NCBI RefSeq assembly: GCF_023130475.1
Contig: NZ_JAKHEX010000001.1
Coordinates: forward strand, 313,706 to 377,705
Length of the DNA stretch: 64,000 nucleotides
DNA from: Aciditerrimonas ferrireducens
Lineage (GTDB): Bacteria > Actinomycetota > Acidimicrobiia > Acidimicrobiales > UBA8190
Direction: 5' to 3'
The translations under genes and the position numbers were made by a program. The notes beneath the pieces were generated by a model, which was given only the letters and a program-made list of their open reading frames with translations, ran no database searches and was not told the origin of the DNA. The stretch's first letter is position 1; each line of letters begins with the position of its first letter. This document shows positions 17,880 to 28,720 of this stretch, in pieces.

Positions 17880-20800
17880 GTGCGGGTTCCCGAGGACCTC
17901 CCGACCCCGGGACGGGTGGGCCACCGGGCCGGCAGCGTCGTCCTGGTGGTCGTCGTCCTGCTCGTCCTCGTGGGGCTGCTGGCCCACCGGGCAGCCGAGT
18001 CCTACACCGAGGACCTCTGGTTCGCCGCCGTTGGCCAGGGCGCCGTCTGGCGGCGCACCCTGGAGACCCAGCTGGTCCTCTTCGGGGTCTTCGGTGGCCT
18101 CTTCGGTCTCGCCACCGCCATCGCCCTCGGCGCGCTGGTGCGTCACGCCCCGAGCGAGGCGGCGCTCGGGGGGAACCCGCCCCGGGGGGTGCGAGCCGCT
18201 CGGGCATGGGCTCTCGGGCATCCCTGGGCCCTACCGATCGTCTGCGGGCTGCTCGGCGGTCTGCTGGCCGGCTGGTCGGCAGCCGGCCAGTGGCAGGCCT
18301 TCTTGCTCTGGCGGGACGGGACCGGCCTGCCGGCAAGGGAAGCCCAGTTCCACCTGCCGGTGGGCTTCTTCGTCTACCGGCTGCCCTTCCTCTCCTTCGT
18401 GGCCGACTGGGTGCTGGCGAGCAGCGTCATCCTGGGTGTCCTGAGCGCCCTCGTGGCCGTGGCCACCGGCGGGATCGCCCTGGGGCGAGGGGTGCGAGCA
18501 CCCCGGAGCACCCCGGCGGTCCGGGCGGAGCTCTCGGTCCTGCTGGTGGTGGCCGCCCTGGCGAAGGGCGCCGGCTACTGGCTGGCCCGCTACCGCCTCG
18601 CCCTGTCGTCCGACGGGCCGCTGCACGGGGTGGGCTACACCGACGTCCACGCCCGGATCCCCGCCCTGACCCTCCTGGCCCTGATCTGCGGGGGCATCGC
18701 CCTGGTGGCCCTCTGGAACCTCTGGCAGCGGACCTGGCGATTGCCGGTGGTGGCCCTCGGGGTGTGGGTGATCGGGGCCCTGGGGGCAGGAGCGCTCTAC
18801 CCGGCGGTCCTCCAAGCCTTGAAGGTCGATCCGAACCCGCTGGCCGCCGAGCGGCCCTACGTGGCCCGGGAGGTCGCCGCCACCCGCGCCGCCTACGGTC
18901 TGGGGTCGGTCGAACAGGCGACGTTGCCGGCTGGCAGCGGCGTGAGCCAGGCCGAGCTGGACCAGGCCATGGCCAGCCTGCGCGACGCCTGGCTCTGGGA
19001 TCCGGCCGAGACCGCCGGGGCGTTCCGGAGCCGAGCGGCACCGGGCACGACCGTGGTCGGGCTCAGCCTGGAACCGGGGTCCTCGGGCGGGGGTGCCCCC
19101 GTGGTGGTCGGGGCGGACGAGGCCGACGACGCCACCGTGAAGCACGCCGGGTGGGCCGCCACCCACCTGCGGGACACCCACGGGGACGGTCTGGTGGAGG
19201 CCCCGGCCACCGAAGCCGGCTCGGCCGGTCAGCCCCTGTTGGAGACCGACCCCAAGGCCCTGCACCTCGTGGACCCCACGGTGAACGTGGGGGTCGCCGT
19301 GCCCGGGGCCCAAGCCTCCTACGTGGTCGTGCCGGCCACGCAGGCCAACGGGGGCGGGGTGGCTCTCGGGTCGTTCCTCGTCAAGGCGGCCTTCTCGTTG
19401 CGCTTCGGCGACCTGGACCTCCTGCTGTCGAACGGGGTCACCGCCCGCTCGCGTCTGCTGCTCCACCGGGACGTGGCCGCCGCCGCCCACCTGGTCGCTC
19501 CCTTCTTGACCCTCGACGGCAGCCCCTACCCGGTGGTGGTGGACGGGCACGTCGACTGGGTCCAGGACGCCGACACCACTTCGGCCAACTACCCGGGCGC
19601 CGCCCCGGTCGGCAGCAGCCTGCTCCCGCCGGGCACGGGCCTCCAGCCGGCGTCGGACCTCGTGCGGCCGGCGGCCGTGGTCGTCACCGACGCCGTGACC
19701 GGCACCGTGCGGCTCTACGACCTGGCTCCGCACAACCCGCTGCTTGCCAGCTGGCGACGGGCCTACCCGGGCCTCTTCCTGCCGGCTCGGGCCCTGCCGG
19801 CGGCGGTCCGCAGCCGTCTCGTCTACCCCCCGGGCGCGCTGCTGGTGCAGGCCGAGATGGAAGGGATCTACCGTCTCGGCACGGCCAGCGCCGTCCTCGA
19901 GGGCCAAGGCACCTGGACGGTGGCGCCCGACCCCGGGGCCGGCCCCCCGAGCAGTGGCAGCCAGCCGGTCGAGGTGCGGGATGGTTTCGGGCTCCTCGTG
20001 CCGACCGGCCAGCTCGAGCCCATGCTGCCCCTCCCCGAGGTGGTCCAGCTGCCCGGTCAGACCCGGCCCAGCTTCCAACAGCTCGAACCCCTCGTGCCGG
20101 TCAGCACCGGCGGCGTCCAAGGCGAGACCCTGGCCGGCCTGCTGGCCGCGGAGTCCGGACCGTCGGCGTTCGCTGACGGCCCCGGCGCCCTGCGGCTGAT
20201 CGGCCTGCCCCGGGGCGCCCAGCTCGACGCCCCGGCCCTGGCGGCCGCTCAGGCCCGCTCGGCCTCGGCGGTGACCAGGACCATCGGCCAGCTCGATCGG
20301 GACGGGGCCACCGTGCTCCTCGGCCGGCTCGAGTCCGTCCCCCTCGGGCCTGACGTCGTGTACCTCCGTGCCCTCTACGTCCAACCGGCCCACAGCACCA
20401 CCCAGAGTTTCCAGGCGGTCCTGACCGTCCTCGCCGAGCCGACCGGTGGCCAGCGGGTCGGGATCGCCAGCACCCTCGACGACGCCCTGGCCCAGGTCCT
20501 TCCCGGCCTGCAGGTCCCTGGGGCGACCCAGAGCACCACGAAGCCCCGGACCCAGCAGGCCCACCCGGCCCCGAGCAGCCACAGCACCACCCAGACGGCC
20601 GAGATCCAGCACCTGGTGGCCGAAGCCCTGGCCGATGAGCAGGCAGCCCAGCAGGACCTGCGCAACGGCAACTTCACGGGCTACGGCCAGGAGCAAAGCG
20701 CCCTCGAGGCCGTCCTCCAGCAGCTGGCTGCTCTCACGGCCACCCCGAGCAGCAGCAGCAGCACCAGCCAGGCCAGCAGCGCAAGCAGTGCGAGCTCGCA

Positions 20801-21086
20801 GCCGAGCAGCCAGGGCACGACCGCCGGCGCCTCCACGAGCCAGGCGTCAGCCACCAGCTCCGAGCCGAACAGCTCGGGGAGCGCGAAGAGCAGCGCGGCA
20901 GCTCCTGACTCGGGGGCCACGACCAGCCCTGCCGCCAGTGCCGCCGCCAGCAGCGGCACCAGCGGGCAGACCGGGAGCAGCACCTCTGGCACGGGCAGCA
21001 GCGGCGCCCGAAGCGGTCTGTTCCAGCCCCAGCCCGGGGAGGCGGCGAGCCTCGTCGGGAGGGGCCGCCCAGAGCTGCTAGAGTAG
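17880..21086 (+). CDS. UPF0182 family large membrane protein
   Basis: This 1,068-residue protein resembles the UPF0182 family (Rv3193c, ~990 residues). The N-terminal third has about seven membrane segments, starting with SVVLVVVVLLVLVGLLA near residue 22. Typical family signatures appear: YTEDLWFAAVGQGAVW and NPLAAERPYVAREVAATRAAYGL in two parts. The remainder is a large exported domain. The last ~130 residues are Ser/Thr/Ala/Gly repeats. Function is unknown. GTG at 17,880 lies 11 bases after the DivIVA-like gene, so both are likely co-transcribed. Confidence 0.88.
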   Translation: MRVPEDLPTPGRVGHRAGSVVLVVVVLLVLVGLLAHRAAESYTEDLWFAAVGQGAVWRRTLETQLVLFGVFGGLFGLATAIALGALVRHAPSEAALGGNPPRGVRAARAWALGHPWALPIVCGLLGGLLAGWSAAGQWQAFLLWRDGTGLPAREAQFHLPVGFFVYRLPFLSFVADWVLASSVILGVLSALVAVATGGIALGRGVRAPRSTPAVRAELSVLLVVAALAKGAGYWLARYRLALSSDGPLHGVGYTDVHARIPALTLLALICGGIALVALWNLWQRTWRLPVVALGVWVIGALGAGALYPAVLQALKVDPNPLAAERPYVAREVAATRAAYGLGSVEQATLPAGSGVSQAELDQAMASLRDAWLWDPAETAGAFRSRAAPGTTVVGLSLEPGSSGGGAPVVVGADEADDATVKHAGWAATHLRDTHGDGLVEAPATEAGSAGQPLLETDPKALHLVDPTVNVGVAVPGAQASYVVVPATQANGGGVALGSFLVKAAFSLRFGDLDLLLSNGVTARSRLLLHRDVAAAAHLVAPFLTLDGSPYPVVVDGHVDWVQDADTTSANYPGAAPVGSSLLPPGTGLQPASDLVRPAAVVVTDAVTGTVRLYDLAPHNPLLASWRRAYPGLFLPARALPAAVRSRLVYPPGALLVQAEMEGIYRLGTASAVLEGQGTWTVAPDPGAGPPSSGSQPVEVRDGFGLLVPTGQLEPMLPLPEVVQLPGQTRPSFQQLEPLVPVSTGGVQGETLAGLLAAESGPSAFADGPGALRLIGLPRGAQLDAPALAAAQARSASAVTRTIGQLDRDGATVLLGRLESVPLGPDVVYLRALYVQPAHSTTQSFQAVLTVLAEPTGGQRVGIASTLDDALAQVLPGLQVPGATQSTTKPRTQQAHPAPSSHSTTQTAEIQHLVAEALADEQAAQQDLRNGNFTGYGQEQSALEAVLQQLAALTATPSSSSSTSQASSASSASSQPSSQGTTAGASTSQASATSSEPNSSGSAKSSAAAPDSGATTSPAASAAASSGTSGQTGSSTSGTGSSGARSGLFQPQPGEAASLVGRGRPELLE

Positions 21087-21096
21087 AACTCGTCGC

Positions 21097-21173
<77 letters not shown>

Positions 21174-21175
21174 AG

Positions 21176-21225
21176 ACCGCTGGTCAGGCGTGCACCTCGT
21201 GGAGGGGCCTGACCAGCGGTTTTTC
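21176..21225 (+). terminator. Rho-independent terminator after tRNA-fMet
   Basis: ACCGCTGGTCAGGC (21,176-21,189) pairs perfectly with GCCTGACCAGCGGT (21,207-21,220) across a 17-base loop, followed by a run of T. It begins two bases after the tRNA CCA end and should stop both the tRNA and read-through from the UPF0182 gene. Confidence 0.92.
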
Positions 21226-21631
21226 GTTTCGGCGCTCGGCGGAGATGCGGGTTTCTCGGGCGGGTCTTGCGGGGCGGGTCAGGGTGCCTTCTGGACAGGT
21301 CCGCAGGGAGGACGCCCGAGACGATTGAGCCCATGAGGCATCGCGGCTCGGCGACCGGCGGGTCGACGACCTCCTCCCGGCTGCTCGTGCGTGGGCGCTC
21401 CTTCGGCGCCGGGATGCACGGCACGGATCAACGAGAGCTCGACGGGACCGGGCCCGGACGTGGTCCGCCAGATGCTGCGGTGGTGTCTCCCTCGGCGTCA
21501 GGGGGATGTGAGCCTCCCCCACCGGTGGGACACGCTGGGGGCGTGGCTGGAGGACGATGGCGGGGATCCAGCGGGCGTTCGGCCTGCTGCTGCGGGGCGG
21601 GGTCGATGCCCGGAGGCTCTGTACGCGCCGG
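21226..21631. other. Intergenic DNA without a supported gene
   Basis: About 400 bases between the tRNA terminator and a decayed regulator gene. Open frames exist on both strands, but none has a recognisable motif or a good ribosome-binding site. It is probably the worn left border of the mobile-element region. Confidence 0.5.
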
Positions 21632-22066
21632 TCAGCGCTCGAGTTCGCCGTGCGCGGGTTCGCCAGTCGTGGCGGACCAGCTTGCAAGCAAGGTGAGTGC
21701 GTCTGCCGAGGAAGACCCCGGCTCGGCGGTGTAGACGAGGATGCGCTGGCCGCTGTCGTCAGGGAGCTCGAGGGCTTCGACTCCGAGGGAGAGGTCTCCG
21801 ACGAGGGGATGGTGGAGCCGTTTGGTGCCGCTGCAGTGGAACTTCACGTCGTGGGCTGCCCAACGGACCCGGAACTCATCGCTTCTGGTGGACAGCTCGC
21901 CAATGAGGTCGAAGAGCCGGCGGTCGTAGGGGTCGTGGCCGGCTGCGGCTCGGAGGATGGCGACCGCGTCGCTGGCGACGATGTCCCAGTCTGGGAAGAA
22001 AGGGCTCTTCCGGCATCGATGTGGGTGCCGGTAAGGAACCGGTGAGCATGGACATCGCCTGATCAC
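21632..22066 (-). pseudogene. MmyB-type XRE regulator, ligand-binding half only
   Basis: The frame encodes the C-terminal half of MmyB-like helix-turn-helix regulators: FFPDWDIVASDAVAILR, DPYDRRLFDLIGELSTRSDEF read in pieces, RWAAHDVKFH, KRLHHPLVGDL, and YTAEPGSSSADAL. This domain normally binds a fatty-acid-like ligand below an N-terminal DNA-binding domain. Here nothing upstream encodes the helix-turn-helix; homology starts near 22,030. The gene is therefore headless and unlikely to work as a repressor. It borders the ISL3 remnant. Confidence 0.7.
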
Positions 22067-22254
22067 TGGAGTTTGGGAGGGAGGTGGGGGGTAGCAGCCG
22101 GCGCCATGTCGGGTCCAAGGTCGTTCGTCCTCGGCTACGCCTGGGGGCGCTCCACCTTGACTCCGACCCGCCGGCTGCTCTGGGGCATCCAGGCAGGCTG
22201 ACGGGCCAGCCTGCCGCAGGTCACTGCCCGATCCGACAGGGGTGACGCGCTCGG

Positions 22255-23510
22255 GGGCTCTACTTTCGGCGGTGCTTGGAGCCGACCGGAAGGAGCTGGC
22301 CCCCGATGCGCGTCACCGCCGCATTCTCTCGCCTTCTGAGCCTGGAGGGCGTGTGGGTCCGCCTCGTGGCGTTCGGGCAGAGCACGGTCGTTGTGACCGT
22401 GGCGCTGCGCCGCAGGTTGCTGTGCTGTCCGCACTGTGGTTTCAAGACCGCCAGCCGCCACGACACTCGGCCGGTCAAGTCGCGCTGGCGCCACCTGGAC
22501 CTTGGCGCCTGGCGCCTCGAGGTCCGCGCTCGCCTCCGCCGGCTCTCGTGCCCCGCCCATGGGGTGGTGACCGAGGGGGTGCCCTTAGCCCGGGCAGGAT
22601 CGCACTTCACCGGGGACTTCGAAGACCTGGTCGGCTTCCTGGCGACGACGGCGGACAAGAGCACCATCTGCCGGCTGGTGCGCATCGACTGGGACACCGT
22701 CGGGCGGATCATCACCCGGGTGATGGGCGACAAGCTCGACCCCGCCCGCTTGGAGGACCTGTTCGAGATCGGGGTGGACGAGGTCTCGTGGCGTCGGCAC
22801 CACCGGTTCTTGACCCTCGTGTCAGATCACCGCAAGAACCAGGTCGTCTGGGGAAAGGAGGGCCGGGACACCGCCAGCTTCGACAGCTTCTTCGACGAGC
22901 TCGGTGAAGGGCGCGCCGGGCGGATCAGGGCGGTGTCGATGGACATGATGGCGGGGTACGCGAAGTCCGTCCGCAAGGAGCACCACGCGCCGAAGGCGGT
23001 CATCTGCTACGACCCTTATCACGTCGTCGCACTGGCCACCAAAGCCCTCGACCGGGTCCGCCGTCAGCACTGGCAAGAGATGCGCAAGGTGGACGAAGGA
23101 GCTGCCAGACGGTTCAAAGGGGCCCGGTGGTGCCTGCTCAAGAACCCCGAGAACCTCTCCGACGAGCAGGCGGCGACGCTGCGACGCCTGCGCCGCCACG
23201 GCGGGGCAGTCTGGCGCGCCTACGGACTGAAAGAGGCCCTTCGGGCCGTCTTCCAGGGGGCCTGACGCCCGACGAGGTCGGCCAGCTCCTCGACCGCTTC
23301 TGCTCGAAAGCCCAACGCAGCCGCGGTTCGCCTGGGGGTGAACAACGCGCGCCACGAGGCGCTCAACCGGCGCGTCCAGATGATCGTCAACCGCGCCTAC
23401 GGCTTGCACTCCGCCAACGCTGCGCTCGCGCTCGTCATGCTGACGGTAGGCCCGATCAAGCATGTCCTGCCACATGAACGTGCCGGCAATCCCAGCGGAT
23501 GACCCACATC
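22255..23510 (+). mobile_element. Remnant of an ISL3-family insertion sequence
   Basis: The left end probably lies at GGGGCTCTACTTTCGGCGGT (22,254-22,273), which has the GGCTCT form of ISL3 ends. The transposase gene follows on the plus strand. The reverse complement of that end does not occur after the transposase, so the right terminus is missing and the element abuts a cut istA gene near 23,515. It cannot transpose by itself. Confidence 0.65.
22306..23502 (+). pseudogene. ISL3-family transposase, frameshifted and internally deleted
   Basis: The intact first part (to 23,265) has the zinc-ribbon CCPHCGF, then DEVSWRRHHRFLTLV with the first catalytic Asp, and DMMAGYAKSVRKEHH and YDPYHVV typical of DDE ISL3 transposases. 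At 23,258 a missing G in a G run ends the frame (FQGA then stop). The expected LTPDEVGQLLDRF continues in the next frame. A second break near 23,320 skips about 25 residues before RLGVNNARHEALNRRV and the end at 23,502. The protein is not functional. Confidence 0.85.
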
Positions 23511-23514
23511 CATG

Positions 23515-24136
23515 CCGGGAGGCCCCGAAGAACTCCCGCGCCCCGATGTGCGCGCCGACGAAGGAGGCGAGGTCCTGGCTGGCCGTGGCCTGCACGTAGA
23601 GCTTGCCCGAACAGCCCAACACGGCCACGAACACCTCCGCGTCGTGACGCTCGCCGCTCTTAGGATCGAACCAGGAGGCTCGATCACCCGAGAAGTCCAC
23701 GGACATCCGCTCCCCAGCCGCGTAGGACAGGCGCATCACCACGTCCTGGGCGCCCAACCACTGCTCGTAGTGCCAGCAGAACTGGCTGTAACCCCACCCG
23801 TCGGGATGCGTCTCGCGCCACTCGAGCCACAGCAGTCGGCGGGTGACGCCCTTGCGGGCCTTCAGCTCCCGGTGCACCTCGCGCCAGTCAGGCACCGGGC
23901 GAAGCGCGCCCGGCGCCGCCACCGGCGGCGGGAACAGCCGGGCATCGAGCTCCTCGGCGCCAACACCCTCGGGCAGCGGCCAGGCCAGCCCGGCCGCCTC
24001 TGCCCGGCGCAGGTACTCGCCCACCGTGGTGCGCCCCGCACCCACGCTCTGGGCGATCTCCCTGATCGAGAGGCCCTCCGCCCGCAAGCGCAGAACCTCG
24101 CTGATCTTCCTCATCGGTAGCCTCTTCCCGGGCACG
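23515..24136 (-). pseudogene. IS21-family transposase IstA, truncated
   Basis: From GTG at 24,136 (GGAGG six bases upstream) the frame gives the N-terminal helix-turn-helix (MRKISEVLRLRAEGLS and IREIAQSVGAGRTTV), then YSQFCWHYEQW and the start of the DDE core (MSVDFSGDRA, with the first Asp). Homology ends at GAREFFG. Typical IstA continues for about 300 residues with the rest of the DDE triad. The downstream sequence in this frame is antisense ISL3 DNA. Confidence 0.82.
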
Positions 24137-24223
24137 CGGACCTCCTCAACACGACGAACCTGACAGCCCGTTACTGTTGAGGACCGCGTGCCCAAACTGG
24201 TGGACCACCGCCACCGCCCAACC

Positions 24224-24315
24224 GTCCGGGATCAGCCGGGACGCGTGTCCGTCTTCAGTCGGAACCCGTGTCCGGGATCATCCGGAATCGGTGTCCGGGA
24301 TCGACCGGACTGCGC
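24224..24315 (-). repeat. Four 23-bp tandem repeats at the IS21 terminus
   Basis: Units of 23 bases start at 24,224, 24,247, 24,270 and 24,293, each beginning GTCC, with consensus GTCCGGGATCANCCGGAA followed by a GC-rich spacer. IS21 elements carry multiple terminal repeats that bind the transposase, which fits their place between istA and the element end. Unit 2 is the most diverged. Confidence 0.85.
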
Positions 24316-24316
24316 A

Positions 24317-24660
24317 CGAAAGCATTCGCACGCTGTCCGTCGACCACCTCGACGAGCACAGCGGGCAGGAGCAGAAAGCGGGGAGGCCGGTGCCGCATCC
24401 CGCTCCCGTCGGCCCGGGCGCCGGTCGGTGCCGCGCGCTGTCGGTGAGGGTGGCCGACCCAGCGGTGGAGGTCCAAGGGAGGTCGAGGTGCGGCGGGTGG
24501 CGGATGGCGGTTGGGACAGGGTCGGGGAGCGGCGCAGGCGGCGAAGCGCCCACCGCCCCGGGCGGCACGCCGGGGTAGCCGTGGCCATCCGACAGGTCGA
24601 AGAAGCACGGCTCGGCGGTGCGCTCATCCATGGGCACCAGCGGCAACCTCCCTGGCCTGG
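24317..24660. other. Intergenic DNA between IS21 end and toxin-antitoxin promoter
   Basis: About 340 bases. The minus strand has an open frame with a Cys/Pro-rich sequence (EPCFFDLSDGHGYPG), but it runs into the IS repeats and has no clear start. I see no family match and no RNA gene. Confidence 0.45.
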
Positions 24661-24688
24661 TTGCCTGGAGCGCAATACAGACTATGAT
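24661..24688 (+). promoter_or_regulatory. Sigma-70-like promoter of the toxin-antitoxin operon
   Basis: A -35 like TTGCCT (24,661-24,666) and a -10 TATGAT (24,683-24,688) are spaced by 16 bases. Transcription would begin near 24,695, within a few bases of the ATG at 24,697, so the mRNA may be leaderless. No ribosome-binding site is visible between the -10 and the ATG. Confidence 0.6.
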
Positions 24689-24696
24689 TCTGGTCG

Positions 24697-24984
24697 ATGA
24701 CGACGTTGCCGCTGTCCGAGGTGAAGGCCCGGCTGTCCGAGATCGCCGAAGAGGTGGCGACCACCCACGAGCGGGTGCAGATCACCAGGAATGGGCGCGC
24801 ATACGTGGTGCTGCTTGCCGCCGAGGATCTCGAGTCGATCGAGGCCACCTTGGAGCTGCTCGCTGATCCTGACGCCCAGGACCGTTTGCGGGCAGCAGAG
24901 CGGGACATCGCCGCGGGGGAAGTGCTCGATGAGCGAGCGGTCCGAGACCTCGTCTCCCGCCACCATCACCAACGGTCCCGGTGA
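24697..24984 (+). CDS. Phd/YefM-type antitoxin
   Basis: This 95-residue protein has the Phd/YefM N-terminal DNA-binding fold: LPLSEVKARLSEIAEEV followed by RVQITRNGRAYVVLLAAEDLES read in parts. The C-terminal half (AERDIAAGEVLDERAV) is the usual toxin-binding tail. It should bind its own promoter and neutralise the toxin encoded next. The toxin start overlaps its stop (GTGA). Codon use and position beside decayed IS elements suggest gain by transfer, a common setting for such modules. Confidence 0.88.
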   Translation: MTTLPLSEVKARLSEIAEEVATTHERVQITRNGRAYVVLLAAEDLESIEATLELLADPDAQDRLRAAERDIAAGEVLDERAVRDLVSRHHHQRSR

Positions 24985-25256
24985 GCCACCGGGTCGTCGT
25001 GGCCCGGAGTGCGGCGCGGTGCTTGGCCGAGGACCTCCCCGAGGCGGTCGCTGCGGCCTGTGTCGAGTTCGTCTTTGGCCCGCTCGCACAGGACCCCCGT
25101 CGAGTAGGGGCACCGCTTCGAAAACCCTTCGACGAGCAGTGGCGGGCTCGGCGCGGCGAGTACCGGGTCCGCTACCGCATCGACGACGAGACCCGGACCG
25201 TGTACGTGCTTGACATCGACCACCGTCGCGATGCCTATCGGAGGCGAGGGTGGTGA
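24981..25256 (+). CDS. RelE/ParE-superfamily toxin
   Basis: This 91-residue basic protein has the RelE-fold pattern: HRVVVARSAARCLAEDLP, a central GAPLRKPF, then EYRVRYRID, TVYVLDIDHRRDAY. RelE toxins cut mRNA on the ribosome; ParE relatives block gyrase. The C-terminal HRRDAYRR favours RelE. The GTG start overlaps the antitoxin stop by four bases, which couples translation and keeps antitoxin in excess. Confidence 0.88.
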   Translation: MSHRVVVARSAARCLAEDLPEAVAAACVEFVFGPLAQDPRRVGAPLRKPFDEQWRARRGEYRVRYRIDDETRTVYVLDIDHRRDAYRRRGW

Positions 25257-25448
25257 CTGGGCGTCCTCCCACCGAGACCCGGACCGCCAGAGCCAGCAGC
25301 CTGGGCCTCGGGCAGGAGGCCCTTCGCAGCAATCCGGCCGCCGGTCGCCTCGCTGTCAGCGGTGATCGCCGCCACCGTCTCGAGCCGCGGGATCCCCCCG
25401 ATGGATGGTTCGGCACGGGGCCTTCGCTGGACCCTCGACGGGGAGGGT

Positions 25449-25485
25449 CCCGGGGGCCCCGGCCGTCCTGGCCGGAGCCCCCGGG
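25449..25485. terminator. GC-rich hairpin between convergent toxin and katG genes
   Basis: A 16-bp stem (25,449-25,464 with 25,470-25,485, one mismatch) encloses a five-base loop GTCCT. It sits 32 bases after the katG stop on that strand and could end transcripts from both sides. There is no T run, so it may be a weak intrinsic terminator. The remaining ~200 bases of this gap show nothing else. Confidence 0.5.
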
Positions 25486-25516
25486 CCGCACGGTGGGACG
25501 GGAGCGGAAGCAGGAC

Positions 25517-27643
<2,127 letters not shown>

Positions 27644-27768
27644 GAGACGCCTCCAGTGCTGCTGGGTCGTGGTGGATCGGGCACCAGTCGCTCGAACTGG
27701 CTGACGAGCCGGGCTCGGCGGGGGCGTTCACCGGCTTCTTGCTGCCACCGACCTCCGGCTCGCCTCTC

Positions 27769-27798
27769 ACACTAGAACGGATCTGAGATTGGAGTCAA
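27769..27798 (-). promoter_or_regulatory. Predicted katG promoter
   Basis: On the minus strand TTGACT (27,793-27,798) and TAGTGT (27,769-27,774) are 18 bases apart, in an AT-richer patch unusual for this window. The start would fall about 120 bases before the katG ATG. A regulator site cannot be assigned. Confidence 0.5.
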
Positions 27799-28066
27799 CC
27801 AAGAAAAGTGGCGGTGCGAAGAATGGCGCGCTCCTGCGACGGGTCTTCGGGAGGGGACCTCGTCGGGCGCGCCCCGCCAAGTGGTTGGCCGCACGGGGTC
27901 AGGCTGTGGGCAGCGGGCCCGAGCGCCGGAGGAGGGGTCGAGGCACCAGCCGGCGGGGACGGCACTGGGGCTGGCGAAGGGACATGACCGGAGGGCCCGC
28001 CACCGGCTCGTCGGGACGCCAACGGCAAGGGACAGAAACGCCTGGGCGAGGCGGCTCTCCGGCCCG

Positions 28067-28138
28067 TGCGCCTCGGGGGATTCGAACCCCCAACCTGCGG
28101 ATTAAGAGTCCGTTGCTCTGCCGTTGAGCTAGAGGCGC
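28067..28138 (-). tRNA. tRNA-Lys (CTT)
   Basis: A 72-base tRNA read on the minus strand. Acceptor GCGCCTC/GAGGCGC pairs fully, anticodon loop is CTCTTAA with anticodon CTT, and the T-arm has GGTTCGAATCC. CCA is not encoded. It is one of three clustered tRNAs. Confidence 0.95.
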
Positions 28139-28212
28139 GTCGCCATCTTAGGCGCGTCGCCGAAGGGCTCTAGGAGGGCAGCGTCCGCAGACGGACCGCC
28201 CGGGGGCGTCGG

Positions 28213-28287
28213 GGTGACCGAGGGGACTTGAACCCCCGACCTCCAGGGCCACAACCTGGCGCTCTAACCAACTGAGCTACGGTCACC
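28213..28287 (-). tRNA. tRNA-His (GTG)
   Basis: A minus-strand tRNA with anticodon GTG. The acceptor GTGACCG/CGGTCAC is preceded by G at -1, which faces C at 73; this extra pair is the identity mark of bacterial tRNA-His. CCA is not encoded. Confidence 0.95.
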
Positions 28288-28375
28288 AAGTCCTCCCAGC
28301 ATGGCACATCTCCGACGGTCCGCCGGGCCGGCGGCCGGACGTGGGAAACTGAGGAGGCCGGCTTTGCCGGTCCGG

Positions 28376-28449
28376 GCCTCCGTAGCTCAACTGGACAGAG
28401 CGGGTGGCTTCTACCCACCGGGTTGCGGGTTCGAGTCCTGCCGGAGGCG
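28376..28449 (+). tRNA. tRNA-Arg (TCT)
   Basis: A plus-strand tRNA with acceptor GCCTCCG/CGGAGGC, anticodon stem GGTGG/CCACC and loop CTTCTAC giving anticodon TCT, which reads AGA and AGG. It is divergent from tRNA-His, 88 bases away. CCA is not encoded. Confidence 0.95.
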
Positions 28450-28720
28450 CGAACGGCTCCGTGGGGCTGCCTTCGACGGTGCAGTCGGGCTGGCTAGGGT
28501 GAGGGCACCCCAGGCGACCCGGCCGCTGGTTCTGGCGCCCTGGCGCGCGCCGGAGCGGCGACGCGCATGCCGGCGCTCTGGGCGGCATGCCGGGTGTCGC
28601 ACGGCCGGAACCAGGAGCGAGTGGCGAGGTGGCGCGGATGCAGCGAGGCCGAGGAAGACGGCGGGTGGTCGACGGGCGATCCGTTTCCGACGGGACGGTC
28701 GGCGGGGAGCAGGGCTGAGC

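Larger units (their letters stand above)
23511..24316 (-). mobile_element. Fragment of an IS21-family insertion sequence (istA end)
   Basis: The fragment holds the left terminus and the first 200 codons of istA; istB and the right end are absent. The terminus is placed at TGCGCA near 24,316, outside four 23-bp repeats. The inner break is near 23,515 where ISL3-derived DNA begins. This looks like an ISL3 copy landing in istA with later loss of flanks. Confidence 0.65.

Noticed and set aside
21557-22045. Plus-strand frame over the MmyB remnant
   Set aside because: The minus strand shows a recognisable ligand-binding domain; the plus frame has none.
24232-24675. Minus-strand frames between IS21 and the toxin-antitoxin genes
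   Set aside because: They cross the IS21 terminal repeats and have biased, low-complexity translation.
27644-27800. FurA box before katG
   Set aside because: There is an AT-rich patch, but no convincing inverted repeat and no adjacent furA gene.
27789-28127. Plus-strand 112-codon frame
   Set aside because: It runs into tRNA-Lys on the other strand and has no family match.
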